This document shows positions 29,520-38,952 of a stretch of DNA of 64,000 nucleotides, piece by piece (the first letter of the stretch is position 1; the number at the start of each line of letters is the position of its first letter). The stretch lies in assembly GCF_014268275.3 (NCBI RefSeq), contig NZ_CP077084.1:1550001-1614000 (forward strand). The letters run 5' to 3'. This DNA comes from Pseudomonas tritici. GTDB lineage: Bacteria; Pseudomonadota; Gammaproteobacteria; Pseudomonadales; Pseudomonadaceae. The notes under the pieces were generated by a model, which did not search any database, had not been told where the DNA came from, and worked only from the letters and a program-made list of their open reading frames with translations. Both the position numbers and the translations under genes were made by a program.

Positions 29520-31571
29520 TTACTTGATCCGTTGACCCGGCTTGGCGCCGCTGTCAGGGCTCAGCAGGTAGATCTCTTCGCCGCCAGGGCCGGCCGCCAT
29601 GACCATGCCTTCGGAAATACCGAACTTCATTTTCCGTGGCTTGAGGTTGGCGATCATCATGGTCAGCCGACCGTCGAGCTTGGACGGGTCTGGGTAAGCG
29701 CTCTTGATCCCGGAGAACACGTTGCGTTGCTCGTCACCGATGTCCAGTGTGAGGCGCAGCAGCTTGTCGGCCCCTTCCACGGCTTCAGCCTTGACGATCA
29801 GCGCGACACGCAGGTCCACGGCAGCGAAGGCATCAAAGTCGATTTCCGGCGAGATCGGATCTTTGGCCAGCTCACCGTTGCCGGCTGGCGCAGCCGAGCC
29901 AGTGTCTGTCTGGCTGGCGACCAGGTCTTCTTTCGAAGCGTCGGTCATGGCCTGGACTTTAACCGGGTCGATACGGGTCATCAGCGGCTTGAACTCGTTC
30001 AACTGATGGTTGCTGAGCAAGGTGGCGTGATCGTTCCAGGTCAGCGGCGCCACATTGAGGAACGCCTCGGCATCCGCGGCCAGCAATGGCAGCACCGGCT
30101 TGAGGAAGATCACCAGTTGGCGGAACAGGTTGATGCCCGTGGCGCAGATCGCCTGGACTTCCGCCTGCTTGCCTTCCTGCTTGTTCAGCGACCACGGCGC
30201 CTTGTCGGCGATCCACGCGTTGGCGCGGTCGGCCAGGCCCATGATCTCGCGCATGGCGCGGGCAAAGTCGCGGGCTTCATAGGCGTCGGCGATGCTTGGC
30301 GCAGCGGCCAGGAACGCTTCCGTCAGTTCCGGCGCGGCGTTCTCGGCCACCAGTACACCGGCGTTGCCCTTGTGGATAAACCCGGCGCAACGGCTGGCGA
30401 TGTTGACGACCTTGCCGACCAGGTCCGAGTTGACCTTCTGTACGAAGTCTTCCAGGTTCAGGTCGAGGTCATCGACGCCACGGCCCAGCTTGGAGGCGTA
30501 GTAGTAGCGCAGGTATTCCGGCGACAGGTGGTCCAGGTAGGTGCGCGCCTTGATAAAGGTGCCACGGGACTTGGACATCTTCTGGCCGTTGACCGTCAGG
30601 TAGCCATGCACCGCGATGCCGGTTGGCTTGCGGTAGCCCGAACCTTCAAGCATCGCCGGCCAGAACAGGGCGTGGAAGTTGACGATGTCCTTGCCGATGA
30701 AGTGGTACAGCTCGGCGGTGGAATCCTTGGCCCAGAAGGCATCGAAGTCCAGCTCAGGCGTGCGATCGCACAGGTTCTTGAAGCTGGCCATGTAGCCGAT
30801 CGGCGCGTCCAGCCACACATAGAAGTACTTGCCCGGCTCGCCCGGGATCTCGAAGCCGAAGTACGGCGCATCGCGGGAGATGTCCCACTGCTGCAGGCCG
30901 GCATCCAGCCATTCGGCGATCTTGTTGGCCACGGCGTCCTGCAGCGTGCCGCTGCGCGTCCAGCTTTGCAGCATCTGCTGGAAGTCCGGGAGCTTGAAGA
31001 AGAAGTGCTGGGAGTCCTTGAGCACCGGGGTGGCGCCGGAGATCGCCGACTTCGGATCCTTCAGGTCTGTCGGTGCATAAGTAGCACCGCATTTTTCGCA
31101 GTTGTCACCGTACTGGTCTTCGGTGCCGCATTTCGGGCAGGTGCCCTTGATGAAGCGGTCGGCCAGGAACATTTTCTTTTCCGGGTCGAAATACTGCGTG
31201 ATCGACCGCTGGGCAATGTGCCCGGCGTCTTTCAAACGTAGGTAGATCTGGCTCGACAGCTCGCGGTTCTCGTCGGAGTGGGTCGAGTGGAAATTGTCGA
31301 AATCCACCAGGAACTCGGCAAAGTCGGCGCTGTGTTCAGCCTGCACGTTGGCGATCAGTTGTTCCGGGGTGATGCCTTCCTTTTCGGCGCGCAACATGAT
31401 GGCCGAACCGTGGGCGTCGTCCGCGCAGACATAAATGCACTGGTTGCCGCGATGCTTCTGGAAGCGCACCCACATATCGGTCTGGATGTACTCAAGCATA
31501 TGGCCAAGATGGATCGAACCATTGGCATAGGGCAGGGCGCTGGTGACGAGGATCTTGCGTGGCTCGGACAT
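29520..31571 (-). CDS. metG: Methionyl-tRNA synthetase
   Basis: Class I synthetase of 683 residues. HIGH box variant HLGHM at about 21, zinc-binding CPKCG and CEKCG knuckles near 145-160, KMSKS loop KMSKSRG near 333, and a C-terminal EMAPII-type tRNA-binding domain (about 580-683, [20 protein letters not shown]). Essential cytoplasmic enzyme; also charges initiator tRNA. Divergent from mrp, as in other pseudomonads. Confidence 0.97.
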   Translation of the reverse strand: MSEPRKILVTSALPYANGSIHLGHMLEYIQTDMWVRFQKHRGNQCIYVCADDAHGSAIMLRAEKEGITPEQLIANVQAEHSADFAEFLVDFDNFHSTHSDENRELSSQIYLRLKDAGHIAQRSITQYFDPEKKMFLADRFIKGTCPKCGTEDQYGDNCEKCGATYAPTDLKDPKSAISGATPVLKDSQHFFFKLPDFQQMLQSWTRSGTLQDAVANKIAEWLDAGLQQWDISRDAPYFGFEIPGEPGKYFYVWLDAPIGYMASFKNLCDRTPELDFDAFWAKDSTAELYHFIGKDIVNFHALFWPAMLEGSGYRKPTGIAVHGYLTVNGQKMSKSRGTFIKARTYLDHLSPEYLRYYYASKLGRGVDDLDLNLEDFVQKVNSDLVGKVVNIASRCAGFIHKGNAGVLVAENAAPELTEAFLAAAPSIADAYEARDFARAMREIMGLADRANAWIADKAPWSLNKQEGKQAEVQAICATGINLFRQLVIFLKPVLPLLAADAEAFLNVAPLTWNDHATLLSNHQLNEFKPLMTRIDPVKVQAMTDASKEDLVASQTDTGSAAPAGNGELAKDPISPEIDFDAFAAVDLRVALIVKAEAVEGADKLLRLTLDIGDEQRNVFSGIKSAYPDPSKLDGRLTMMIANLKPRKMKFGISEGMVMAAGPGGEEIYLLSPDSGAKPGQRIK

Positions 31572-31742
31572 GGGGCTCGGCTACTTGATGAAACGGAGGT
31601 CGGCCACTATAAAGCGCCGGGAAATATATTTCACCCCGTGGCGCTGTTTCAGAATCCTCCGAACCTGCGAAAGCATGCCGTTGGGCTGCTGGAACGGTTA
31701 GGATAGCCGCCTGTTTCAGTCAGTCTTTTTCGGGAGTAGCCC

Positions 31743-32837
31743 ATGAGCGCCGTCAATCGCGCAGCGGTGGAAGCCGTTCTTCGCCAGTACACCGACCCCT
31801 ATTTGAACCAGGACCCGGTCAGTTCCGGCTGTGTGCGCGCCATCGAAGTCCACGGCGACCAGGTGTCGGTCCAGTTGGAATTGGGCTATGCCGCAGGCCT
31901 TTTCAAGAACGGATGGGCGCAGATGCTGCAAATGGCCATCGAAGGCCTGGACAGCGTACGGTCGGCCAAGGTCGACATTCAATGCGTGATCGCCGCGCAC
32001 AAGGCCCAGGCGCAGATTCCGGGTCTGGCCAACGTCAAGAACGTTGTAGCCGTGGCGTCCGGCAAGGGCGGCGTGGGTAAGTCCACCACGGCGGCCAACC
32101 TGGCCCTGGCCCTGGCTCGTGAAGGTGCGCGCGTGGGCATTCTCGACGCGGATATCTACGGCCCGAGCCAAGGTGTGATGTTCGGCATCGCCGAAGGCAC
32201 GCGGCCGAAGGTCAAGGACCAGAAGTGGTTCGTGCCTATCGAATCCCTGGGCGTGGAAGTGATGTCCATGGCTTTCCTCACCGATGACAACACGCCGATG
32301 GTCTGGCGCGGGCCGATGGTTTCCGGCGCGTTACTGCAACTGGTTACCCAGACCGCTTGGGGCGATCTGGATTACCTGGTGATCGACATGCCGCCAGGCA
32401 CCGGCGATATCCAGCTGACCCTGGCGCAGAAAGTCCCGGTGGCCGGCGCGGTGATTGTCACCACCCCCCAGGACCTGGCGCTGCTCGACGCGAAAAAAGG
32501 CGTGGAGATGTTCCGCAAGGTCAATATCCCGGTGCTGGGCGTGGTTGAGAACATGGCGGTGCATATCTGCTCCAACTGCGGCCACGCCGAGCACCTGTTT
32601 GGTGAGGGCGGTGGCGAGAAGTTGGCGACTCAGTACGGTGTGGAGCTATTGGCTTCATTGCCACTGTCGATGGTGATTCGTGAGCAGGCTGATGGCGGCA
32701 AGCCCACTGTCGCGGCAGACCCTGATGGTCAGATCGCCATGGTGTACCAGGAGCTCGCACGTCATGTCGGCGCGCGAATCGTCCTGCAGGAAGCCGCAGC
32801 GCCGGCCATGCCGACTATTACCGTCAGCGACGACTGA
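31743..32837 (+). CDS. apbC: Iron-sulfur carrier ATPase Mrp/ApbC
   Basis: P-loop protein of 364 residues. An N-terminal MIP18/DUF59 domain spans about 1-90, then a deviant Walker A (ASGKGGVGKST) near 105, DADIYGPSQG, and the C-terminal CxxC (HICSNCGH) that binds a bridging 4Fe-4S cluster in the dimer. It is thought to load clusters onto apo-proteins. The ribosome binding site GGGAG lies 8 bases before the ATG. Confidence 0.94.
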   Translation: MSAVNRAAVEAVLRQYTDPYLNQDPVSSGCVRAIEVHGDQVSVQLELGYAAGLFKNGWAQMLQMAIEGLDSVRSAKVDIQCVIAAHKAQAQIPGLANVKNVVAVASGKGGVGKSTTAANLALALAREGARVGILDADIYGPSQGVMFGIAEGTRPKVKDQKWFVPIESLGVEVMSMAFLTDDNTPMVWRGPMVSGALLQLVTQTAWGDLDYLVIDMPPGTGDIQLTLAQKVPVAGAVIVTTPQDLALLDAKKGVEMFRKVNIPVLGVVENMAVHICSNCGHAEHLFGEGGGEKLATQYGVELLASLPLSMVIREQADGGKPTVAADPDGQIAMVYQELARHVGARIVLQEAAAPAMPTITVSDD

Positions 32838-32850
32838 GGGTGATGCAGGG

Positions 32851-32880
32851 AAAAAGCCTCGACCCTGTCGGGGCTTTTTC
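32851..32880 (+). terminator. Terminator of apbC
   Basis: AAAAAGCC-TCGAC / GTCGGGGCTTTTT hairpin with T5, 15 bases after the stop. Confidence 0.85.
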
Positions 32881-32932
32881 ATGTCTGGAGGACGGTCAAG
32901 CGGTGTCTGTTACGCATTTACGCAATTGGTCG

Positions 32933-32950
32933 TGTAAGCATTTACTTACT
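32933..32950 (+). promoter_or_regulatory. GacA box (upstream activating sequence) of rsmZ
   Basis: TGTAAG-CATTTA-CTTACT matches the GacA consensus TGTAAG-N6-CTTACA at 11 of 12 fixed positions. It is about 170-190 bases before the rsmZ start, the distance known from other pseudomonads. Confidence 0.9.
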
Positions 32951-33120
32951 TTTTCGTAAGCGATTGGTTTTTTTACCCGTCTTGTGCGGCCCAGTTCTTC
33001 GAGAGCTTTTTCTATCTGGTTGAAATATAACAATTAATTATTTCATGGTTTCCGCGAGAGCCTGTCAGCCAATGGGTTAGAAGCCTTTGAACTTCCTATG
33101 GAACTCTCTAACATCAGCCC

Positions 33121-33255
33121 TGTGTCCACGGATTGGCACAGCCATCAAGGAACGATGGTTGAAGGAACGTCGCAGGATGCGATTCATCAGGATGATGAAA
33201 AGGAATAAAGGGACTAGGGAAAAAATGTGGGCGGGTCATACCGCCCCTTTTTTTT
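33121..33255 (+). ncRNA. rsmZ: Regulatory small RNA RsmZ
   Basis: About 135 nt. RsmZ soaks up the translational repressors RsmA/RsmE when GacS/GacA is active. Eight GGA motifs lie at 33130, 33149, 33164, 33175, 33190, 33202, 33211 and 33218, several in hairpin loops such as CATC-AAGGAAC-GATG and GCAGGATGCG. The order of blocks (CACAGCCATCAAGGA, ATGCGATTCATCAGGATGAT) agrees with RsmZ of P. fluorescens as I remember it. A TCTAAC -10 box lies at 33107, and the RNA ends in a GGGCGG / CCGCCC terminator with T8 (33229-33255). It lies downstream of fdxA on the opposite strand, convergent, as in P. aeruginosa. Confidence 0.95.
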
Positions 33256-33292
33256 GCCTGTAGAAAAGTGAAACCCGCCATCCAGGAACGCG

Positions 33293-33316
33293 AAAAGGCC
33301 CGCAAGGGGCCTTTTT
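33293..33316 (-). terminator. Terminator of fdxA
   Basis: AAAAGGCCC / GGGGCCTTTTT inverted repeat just after fdxA; it separates fdxA from the convergent rsmZ. Confidence 0.8.
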
Positions 33317-33333
33317 AGGGGGAGGCGACGTTA

Positions 33334-33657
33334 TTAGCGTTCGAGCTCTGCAATCTTACCTTTTTTGCCATCCCACTCCGCTGCGTCCGGCATCGGGTCC
33401 TTGCGCTCAGTGATGTTCGGCCAGATTTCCGCCAGCTCGACGTTCAACTGAATAAATTGCTGCATCTCTGCCGGGACTTCATCCTCGGAGAAAATAGCGA
33501 CGGCCGGGCATTCAGGCTCACACAGGGCGCAATCGATGCACTCATCCGGGTGGATAACCAGGAAATTCGGGCCTTCGTAGAAGCAGTCCACCGGACACAC
33601 TTCTACGCAGTCGGTGTACTTGCACTTGATGCAGTTGTCGGTGACGACGAAGGTCAT
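33334..33657 (-). CDS. fdxA: Ferredoxin FdxA (7Fe type)
   Basis: Ferredoxin of 107 residues with two clusters: the N-terminal half binds 3Fe-4S and 4Fe-4S through [18 protein letters not shown] and [15 protein letters not shown], the pattern of Azotobacter vinelandii ferredoxin I. Electron carrier; physiological partner not known from sequence. Lies between rsmZ and mutS. Confidence 0.95.
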   Translation of the reverse strand: MTFVVTDNCIKCKYTDCVEVCPVDCFYEGPNFLVIHPDECIDCALCEPECPAVAIFSEDEVPAEMQQFIQLNVELAEIWPNITERKDPMPDAAEWDGKKGKIAELER

Positions 33658-33799
33658 TTCTAATTTTCTCCTCAGGCGGCGGCAGCGAAACCCCTTATGG
33701 CGGGGTCCGCGAGGTTCGGGAGCGATAGTCTGCAGGCCAGGCTAAAAGCCCGCAGCATCCCAAACCGCGCGAGATAATATCAGCTTGCAAGCGTCTGCG

Positions 33800-36391
33800 T
33801 TAGACCCGTGTCTTCAGTGCATAGAGCAATTCCAACGCTTTTCGCGGCGTCAAGTCGTCCAGGTCAAGCTTTGCCAACTCATCCAGTACCGGATGGGGCA
33901 GGCTCGCGAACATATCGCTCTGGTGCGGCGCGGCTGGCTTGTTGGAGGCTTTGGCAGCGCTGGTGACCACGGTTTCATGGGGCAGCGCCGTGGTTTCCAG
34001 CCGGCTGAGGTGCTCGCGAGCGCGGGTGATTACGTCGTTCGGCACACCGGCCAGTTGTGCCACGGCCAGGCCGTAACTCTGGCTGGCAGGCCCCGGCAAC
34101 ACATGGTGAAGGAACACGATGCGCTCGTTGTGCTCGGTGGCGTTCAAGTGCACGTTGGCCACCAGTGGTTCGCTCTCCGGTAGAACGGTCAGTTCGAAAT
34201 AGTGGGTGGCGAACAGCGTATAGGCGCGCAAATGCGCCAGGCGCTCGGCCGCCGCCCAGGCCAGGGACAGGCCGTCGAAGGTGCTGGTGCCGCGTCCCAC
34301 TTCGTCCATCAATACCAGGCTGCGTTCGGTGGCGTTGTGCAGGATATTGGCGGTTTCGCTCATTTCCACCATAAAGGTCGAACGGCCACCGGCCAGGTCA
34401 TCGCTGGAACCGATCCGGGTGAAAATGCGATCAACCAGTGACAGCTCGCAACTCGCGGCCGGGACAAAACTGCCGATATGCGCGAGCAACACAATCAAGG
34501 CGGTCTGACGCATATAGGTGGATTTACCGCCCATGTTCGGACCGGTGATGACCAGCATGCGGGTGTCGTCGTCCAGCGACAGGTCGTTGGCGACGAACGG
34601 CGTGGTCAGCACCTGCTCTACAACAGGGTGGCGACCTTGCACGATACGCATGCACGGCTCGCTGACAAAACGCGGGCAGTTCAGGTCAAGGTTCAGCGCA
34701 CGTTCGGCCAGGTTGCTCAGCACGTCCAGTTCGGCCAGGGCGGCGGCGGTATCCTGCAACGGCGCCAGTTGGCTGATCAAGTCTTCCAGCAACGCTTCGT
34801 AGAGCATTTTTTCCCGAGCCAGGGCGCGGCTCTTGGCGGACAGTGCCTTGTCTTCGAATTCTTTCAGCTCCGGCGTGATAAAACGCTCGGCGCCTTTGAG
34901 GGTCTGGCGACGTTGATAGTCGATAGGTGCCGACTCGGCCTGCTTGCTGGGCAACTCAATAAAGTAGCCATGCACGCGGTTATAGCCGACTTTCAGGTTG
35001 GCCAGGCCGGTGCGGGCTTTTTCGCGGGCTTCCAGGTCAATCAGGAACTGCCCGGCGTTTTCGCTCAGGGATTGCAGTTCATCCAGCTCGCTGTCGTAAC
35101 CGGTCTTCAATACGCCACCGTCGCGGATGATCGCGGGCGGGTTGTCGATGATGGCTTTTTCCAACAGCGCCGCCAGTTCCGGGTAGGTGCCAGCGGTTAC
35201 CGCAAGCTGTTGCAGGTGCGGCGTATCCAGTTCAGTCATCGCGACCTGCAGTTGCGGCAAGGCGCTGAGGGCGTCGCGCAGACGCGCCAAATCACGCGGG
35301 CGTGCGTTACGCAGGCCGATCCGCGCCAGAATGCGCTCGATATCGCCGATTTCCTTCAACTGCGGCTGCAGCTTTTCAAAGCGATAGCCGTCCAGCAGGC
35401 AGGTAATAGACGACTGACGCGCTTGCAGCACGCTCAAGTCCCGCAACGGACGGTTCAGCCAGCGGGTCAGTAAACGGCTGCCCATGGCGGTCTGGCAACG
35501 GTCAACCACCGATTGCAGGGTGTTATCGCGTCCGCCGGCCAGGTTGGTGTCCAACTCCAGGTTGCGACGGCTCGCACCGTCGAGCACAACTGTGTCGTCC
35601 AGACGCTCATTGCGCAGGCTACGCAAATGCGGCAGGGCCGTGCGCTGGGTTTCCTTGGCATAGCCAAGCAAGCAACCGGCAGCACCAATGGCCAGGGTCA
35701 GGGTTTCGCAGCCGAAGCCTTTGAGGTCCTGCACCGAGAATTGCTGGCACAGACTTTTCAACGCCGAATCGCGCTCAAAATCCCACGGTGCACGACGCTT
35801 GGTCCCACGACGTTTTTCCGCTGGCAAGTCCTTCGGCCAATCATCCGGAATCAACAACTCCACCGGATTGATGCGCTCCAACTCCGCCAGCAGATTCTCC
35901 CAGCCCTTGATCTCCAGCACAGTGAAGTTGCCACTGGTGATATCCAGCACCGAAAGCCCGAACAGACGCTCATCACCCAGCACCGCGGCGATCAGGTTAT
36001 CGCGACGCTCATCCAGCAGCGCTTCATCACTCACCGTCCCCGGCGTAATAATGCGCACCACCTGACGCTCAACCGGTCCTTTACTGGTGGCCGGATCGCC
36101 GATCTGCTCACAGATCACCACCGACTCGCCCAGTTTCACCAGCTTGACCAGGTAGCCTTCCAACGAATGGTAAGGAATCCCACACATCGGAATCGACTGC
36201 CCCGCCGACTGCCCACGCGCGGTCAGGGTGATGTCCAGCAACTTGGCGGCCTTCTTCGCGTCTTCGTAGAAGATCTCGTAGAAGTCGCCCATGCGATAGA
36301 ACATCAACTGATCAGGGTGCTGGTTTTTGAGGCGCCAGTACTGCTGCATCATCGGGGTGTGGGAGGACAGATCGGAGGTGTTTTTACTCAT
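33800..36391 (-). CDS. mutS: DNA mismatch repair protein MutS
   Basis: Mismatch-recognition ATPase of 863 residues. Mismatch-binding domain with the Phe-x-Glu motif ([11 protein letters not shown]) near residue 35, connector, lever and clamp domains, then the ABC-type ATPase (Walker [15 protein letters not shown] near 620, [12 protein letters not shown]alker B, THYFELT). The ATG at 36391 gives the usual MSKNTSD start; the longer frame upstream would run into phage operators. Marks the left border of the prophage-type locus. Confidence 0.96.
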   Translation of the reverse strand: MSKNTSDLSSHTPMMQQYWRLKNQHPDQLMFYRMGDFYEIFYEDAKKAAKLLDITLTARGQSAGQSIPMCGIPYHSLEGYLVKLVKLGESVVICEQIGDPATSKGPVERQVVRIITPGTVSDEALLDERRDNLIAAVLGDERLFGLSVLDITSGNFTVLEIKGWENLLAELERINPVELLIPDDWPKDLPAEKRRGTKRRAPWDFERDSALKSLCQQFSVQDLKGFGCETLTLAIGAAGCLLGYAKETQRTALPHLRSLRNERLDDTVVLDGASRRNLELDTNLAGGRDNTLQSVVDRCQTAMGSRLLTRWLNRPLRDLSVLQARQSSITCLLDGYRFEKLQPQLKEIGDIERILARIGLRNARPRDLARLRDALSALPQLQVAMTELDTPHLQQLAVTAGTYPELAALLEKAIIDNPPAIIRDGGVLKTGYDSELDELQSLSENAGQFLIDLEAREKARTGLANLKVGYNRVHGYFIELPSKQAESAPIDYQRRQTLKGAERFITPELKEFEDKALSAKSRALAREKMLYEALLEDLISQLAPLQDTAAALAELDVLSNLAERALNLDLNCPRFVSEPCMRIVQGRHPVVEQVLTTPFVANDLSLDDDTRMLVITGPNMGGKSTYMRQTALIVLLAHIGSFVPAASCELSLVDRIFTRIGSSDDLAGGRSTFMVEMSETANILHNATERSLVLMDEVGRGTSTFDGLSLAWAAAERLAHLRAYTLFATHYFELTVLPESEPLVANVHLNATEHNERIVFLHHVLPGPASQSYGLAVAQLAGVPNDVITRAREHLSRLETTALPHETVVTSAAKASNKPAAPHQSDMFASLPHPVLDELAKLDLDDLTPRKALELLYALKTRV

Positions 36392-36528
36392 TGGGTAATA
36401 GGCAAATTCGTTGAAAGTGATGGGGCAAACGTGGGGCACTCGGCCCAGCTGATTTTGCAATGGGCGCAAGGTTAACACGCGAGGTTGGGGGTTCGCAGTC
36501 CACATCAATATAGGTAGGTCGGCCCGGT

Positions 36529-36567
36529 AAATGCATGATTTATGCATAAGAATGCAAATTAGCATTT
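36529..36567 (+). promoter_or_regulatory. Operator cluster before the repressor gene
   Basis: Repeated ATGCA half-sites: AAATGCA at 36529, TTATGCATAA at 36540, and GAATGCA-AATT-AGCATTT at 36550-36567. The last has the same 7-4-7 spacing as the three operators on the other side of the repressor gene, so this is likely its autoregulatory site. Confidence 0.65.
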
Positions 36568-36601
36568 GCCAACCCCAAAAACTCTCGTCACTATCCCCGT
36601 T

Positions 36602-37336
36602 ATGCAAAAACGCAACGTTTCTATCGTCTTAAGAGAACTGCTGGACCGCGACCGGATCTCCCCCACGGAGCTTCACCGGCGCACTGGCGTGCCTCAATCC
36701 ACGTTATCCCGGATCCTCAGCGGCAAGATCGTTGATCCGTCGGACAAGCACATCTCGCGCATCGCCGAGTACTTCCGCGTGAGCACCGACCAATTGCGCG
36801 GGCGTGCGGCAGTGGGGGCTTTGCGCGATGATGGGCGCGACCCGATGCACTCGGAACTCAAGGACATAAGCCTGTGGGACGACGACACGCCCGTTAATGA
36901 TGACGAGGTGTCGATCCCCTTTCTGCGCGAGGTTGAATTGGCTGCTGGATCAGGAAGATTCGTCATCGAGGAAAGCGAGAAGGCCAGCCTGCGATTTGGC
37001 AAGCGCAGCCTGCGGCATAACGGTGTGCAGTTCGACCAGGCCAAGTGTGTGACGGTGCGCGGCAACAGTATGTTGCCGGTGTTGCGTGATGGCGCGACGG
37101 TTGGTGTGAATGCGGGCAAGAGTGGCATTGGTGACATCGTCGATGGCGACCTGTACGCCATCAATCACAATGGCCAATTGCGCGTGAAACAGCTCTATCG
37201 CCTGCCTTCCGGGATTCGCCTGCGCAGTTTCAATCGGGATGAGCATCCGGATGAGGACTACAGTTTTCAGGATATCCAGGATGAGCAGATCAGCATCCTC
37301 GGGCATGTGTTCTGGTGGGGTATGTACGCCCGATAA
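36602..37336 (+). CDS. CI/LexA-type phage repressor (PrtR-like)
   Basis: Repressor of 244 residues. An N-terminal HTH_3 domain spans about 5-65 ([20 protein letters not shown]), and a C-terminal S24 peptidase domain spans about 110-240, with a likely Ala-Gly cleavage site (LAAGSGRF), catalytic Ser in RGNSMLPVL and Lys in LRVKQLYR. All residues for RecA-stimulated self-cleavage are present. It occupies the position next to mutS held by prtR-like genes in P. fluorescens tailocin loci. It should hold the promoter at 37468 silent until DNA damage. Operators of the same sequence flank it on both sides. Confidence 0.9.
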   Translation: MQKRNVSIVLRELLDRDRISPTELHRRTGVPQSTLSRILSGKIVDPSDKHISRIAEYFRVSTDQLRGRAAVGALRDDGRDPMHSELKDISLWDDDTPVNDDEVSIPFLREVELAAGSGRFVIEESEKASLRFGKRSLRHNGVQFDQAKCVTVRGNSMLPVLRDGATVGVNAGKSGIGDIVDGDLYAINHNGQLRVKQLYRLPSGIRLRSFNRDEHPDEDYSFQDIQDEQISILGHVFWWGMYAR

Positions 37337-37353
37337 CCTCCTCACGTAAGACG

Positions 37354-37380
37354 AAGCCCGCCAATGCGCGGGCTTTTTTT
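37354..37380 (+). terminator. Terminator of the repressor gene
   Basis: AAGCCCGC / GCGGGCTT with a 6-base loop and T7; it insulates the next promoter from repressor transcription. Confidence 0.88.
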
Positions 37381-37421
37381 CGCCCGTAGAAAATCCCCAA
37401 GCCCTCGGTGTGCAAGGCTTC

Positions 37422-37493
37422 AAATGCACTCATGCATTTCCATAGTGAAAATAAATGCATTTGTGCATTGACTGTATATGCATACATGCATAT
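37422..37493 (+). promoter_or_regulatory. Three tandem 7-4-7 operators
   Basis: AAATGCA-CTCA-TGCATTT (37422-37439), AAATGCA-TTTG-TGCATTG (37453-37470) and ATATGCA-TACA-TGCATAT (37476-37493) share the same inverted arms and spacer length. Operators two and three overlap the promoter at 37468. This is the layout of a phage right operator. Confidence 0.85.
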
Positions 37494-37496
37494 TCT
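37468..37496 (+). promoter_or_regulatory. Strong sigma-70-type promoter of the lysis/tail region
   Basis: TTGACT and TATTCT with a 17-base spacer, close to consensus at both boxes. The spacer contains the third operator and a near-LexA box CTGT-ATATGCAT-ACAT (37472-37487). Transcription should start near 37503. Confidence 0.75.
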
Positions 37497-37502
37497 CCAT
37501 CT

Positions 37503-37862
37503 CAAGCCAGCCAACATGGTCTGGTGGAGGCGGCAAGGATGCTGCCAAGGAAGACAAGGAAGGCACGCAACATCGGCAAGGATGCCATCTGAGCGATGGC
37601 AGGGACGCCAAGTAACACCGGCAAGGATGCCGACGCTCTTTAGTTTCATCACGTTACAAGAACAGGCAGCGATGAACCGGCCTTAACGGTTCAGAGGGTT
37701 GGCAACTGACCCGGGTGTGCAGCGTAAAGCACCAGAAGCAGTTATCCGGCAGACAGGGATCGTGGTCGGAAAAACATTGAGGAAAGAACCGTACCGCGCC
37801 AGTAGCGCCGACAGTTCGAAGCGGGACCGCATTACTGAAAAGCCCGGGCAACCGGGCTTTTT
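37503..37862 (+). ncRNA. Candidate GGA-rich leader or small RNA with RsmA-type sites
   Basis: About 360 nt from the predicted start to an intrinsic terminator, without a plausible gene. The first 130 nt hold seven GGA motifs (37526, 37537, 37549, 37558, 37580, 37603, 37625). Three are copies of GGCAAGGATGC (37532, 37575, 37620); the last two fold as GGCA-AGGA-TGCC with AGGA in the loop. The core CAAGGATG agrees with the CsrA/RsmA binding consensus (CARGGAUG). The rest has several weak hairpins. It could be a sponge for RsmA-family proteins or a leader that binds them. No homology to a known RNA recognised. Confidence 0.5.
37839..37862 (+). terminator. Terminator before the holin gene
   Basis: AAGCCCGG-GCAA-CCGGGCTT followed by T-rich sequence. 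As it lies between the strong promoter and the holin gene, lysis genes need read-through, antitermination or another promoter. Confidence 0.88.
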
Positions 37863-37934
37863 GGAATGCCTACCTATAAATGGATTTACCCAGATACCGG
37901 CCCCTTGCCGGCATGCTCAGCCAGGAGGCGTGAC

Positions 37935-38279
37935 ATGACAAACGAGCAGCAAGTGTTAGCGGAAATGCCTGTCTGGCTGGTGATCGCACTGGCCCTGGTG
38001 GGTGGGGTGTCCGGCGAAATGTGGCGTGCCGACAAGGAGGGCGCTCGCGGTTGGTCGCTGATCCGGCGCCTGGCGCTGCGGTCCGGGGCGTGCATGGTCT
38101 GCGGGGTATCGGCGTTGATGCTGTGCTACGCCGCCGGCATGTCGATCTGGACCGCCGGCGCCATAGGTTGCCTGACCGCCATGGCCGGCGCGGACGTGGC
38201 CATCGGCCTCTATGAACGCTGGGCGGCCAAGCGCATTGGGGTCAACGAGCCCCCGAACTCTCGCCCGGATCAGCAGTAA
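37935..38279 (+). CDS. Phage holin-like membrane protein
   Basis: Protein of 114 residues with about three membrane segments (VWLVIALALVGGVSG; ACMVCGVSALMLCYAAGM; WTAGAIGCLTAMAGADVAIG) and a charged C-terminus, resembling the holins that follow the repressor in Pseudomonas tailocin loci. It should form inner-membrane pores that let the endolysin out. A strong AGGAGG lies 8 bases before the ATG. The frame is open upstream to 37866, but that part lacks a ribosome binding site. Confidence 0.75.
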   Translation: MTNEQQVLAEMPVWLVIALALVGGVSGEMWRADKEGARGWSLIRRLALRSGACMVCGVSALMLCYAAGMSIWTAGAIGCLTAMAGADVAIGLYERWAAKRIGVNEPPNSRPDQQ

Positions 38280-38283
38280 CCGC

Positions 38284-38300
38284 TGCAAGGATGCAAGCAG
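38284..38300 (+). promoter_or_regulatory. RsmA-type hairpin over a ribosome binding site
   Basis: TGCA-AGGA-TGCA forms a small hairpin with AGGA in the loop; this AAGGA is also the Shine-Dalgarno sequence of the next gene, 9 bases before its ATG. It shares CAAGGATGC with the three copies in the leader at 37.5 kb. Confidence 0.5.
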
Positions 38301-38816
38301 ATGACACTTCTCGAAAAACCTTCCCAACTGCCCGTGGCGATTGCGGACGCGCTGAAAAGCGCTTTCCCACAACTGCTAGTAGGCAACCACCAGGACTTCT
38401 CCGGAACAGGAGATAAAACCGGGATTTTGATCAGCGTGGAGCGCAACGGCCCGGGCGTTCGCTCCCTTGCCGGGCGCAAGGCACACGCCTTGTCAGTTTC
38501 ACTCAAGGCCATGGTCGCCAGCGGGGCCGCGCCCTTTGATGCCTGCGACCTGGCCAGCCAATTGATGGACCTGGCCCTGGATAACCGTTGGGGCCTGCCG
38601 CCCGATCAGTGTGATTTGCCCGCCACGATTGTCGCGGCGCCTTCTGGTCTTAACGGGGCGGAAACGGACTACGACACCTGGACCGTGTCCTTTACCCAAA
38701 ACATCTACCTCGGCCCGTCGCTGCTCGAAGATCCCACAGGCAAACCGCTGTTTGCCCGCACCTGGGAAGTCACGAATATCGACGATCCGGATCAATACCG
38801 CCCGTTGCAGGAGTAG
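38301..38816 (+). CDS. Phage tail protein (tail-terminator/Gp37-like)
   Basis: Protein of 171 residues with the block LISVERNGPGVRSLAGRKAH and a C-terminal part WTVSFTQNIYLGPSLLEDP, resembling Mu-type Gp37/tail completion proteins seen in myophage and tailocin clusters. Function is inferred from that resemblance and the setting. In complete clusters it is followed by sheath and tube genes; here these are absent. Confidence 0.6.
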   Translation: MTLLEKPSQLPVAIADALKSAFPQLLVGNHQDFSGTGDKTGILISVERNGPGVRSLAGRKAHALSVSLKAMVASGAAPFDACDLASQLMDLALDNRWGLPPDQCDLPATIVAAPSGLNGAETDYDTWTVSFTQNIYLGPSLLEDPTGKPLFARTWEVTNIDDPDQYRPLQE

Positions 38817-38883
38817 TCCATGCATTGCTACGGGATAGCCTCGGCCTGGTCTCGATACTGCCAGATCGCAACAGTAGCTTCCA

Positions 38884-38931
38884 AGCCAGCCAAGGCCCCC
38901 ACTGCTCGCACGAGCGGGAGGGGGCTTGGCA
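38884..38931 (+). other. Large imperfect hairpin before com
   Basis: GCCAAGGCCCCCACTGCTCG and CGAGCGGGAGGGGGCTTGGC pair with a few mismatches around a 2-base centre. In Mu, Com acts on an mRNA stem-loop; this structure lies before, not after, the com-like gene. It may instead be a weak terminator or protect RNA ends. Confidence 0.5.
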
Positions 38932-38952
38932 GATAAATAAACGGACTTGCAG

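Noticed and set aside
29514..31241. Frame of 575 codons opposite metG
   Set aside because: Shadow of metG; no domain or start signal.
37866..37934. N-terminal extension of the holin
   Set aside because: In frame, but it lacks a ribosome binding site, while ATG 37935 has AGGAGG at ideal spacing.
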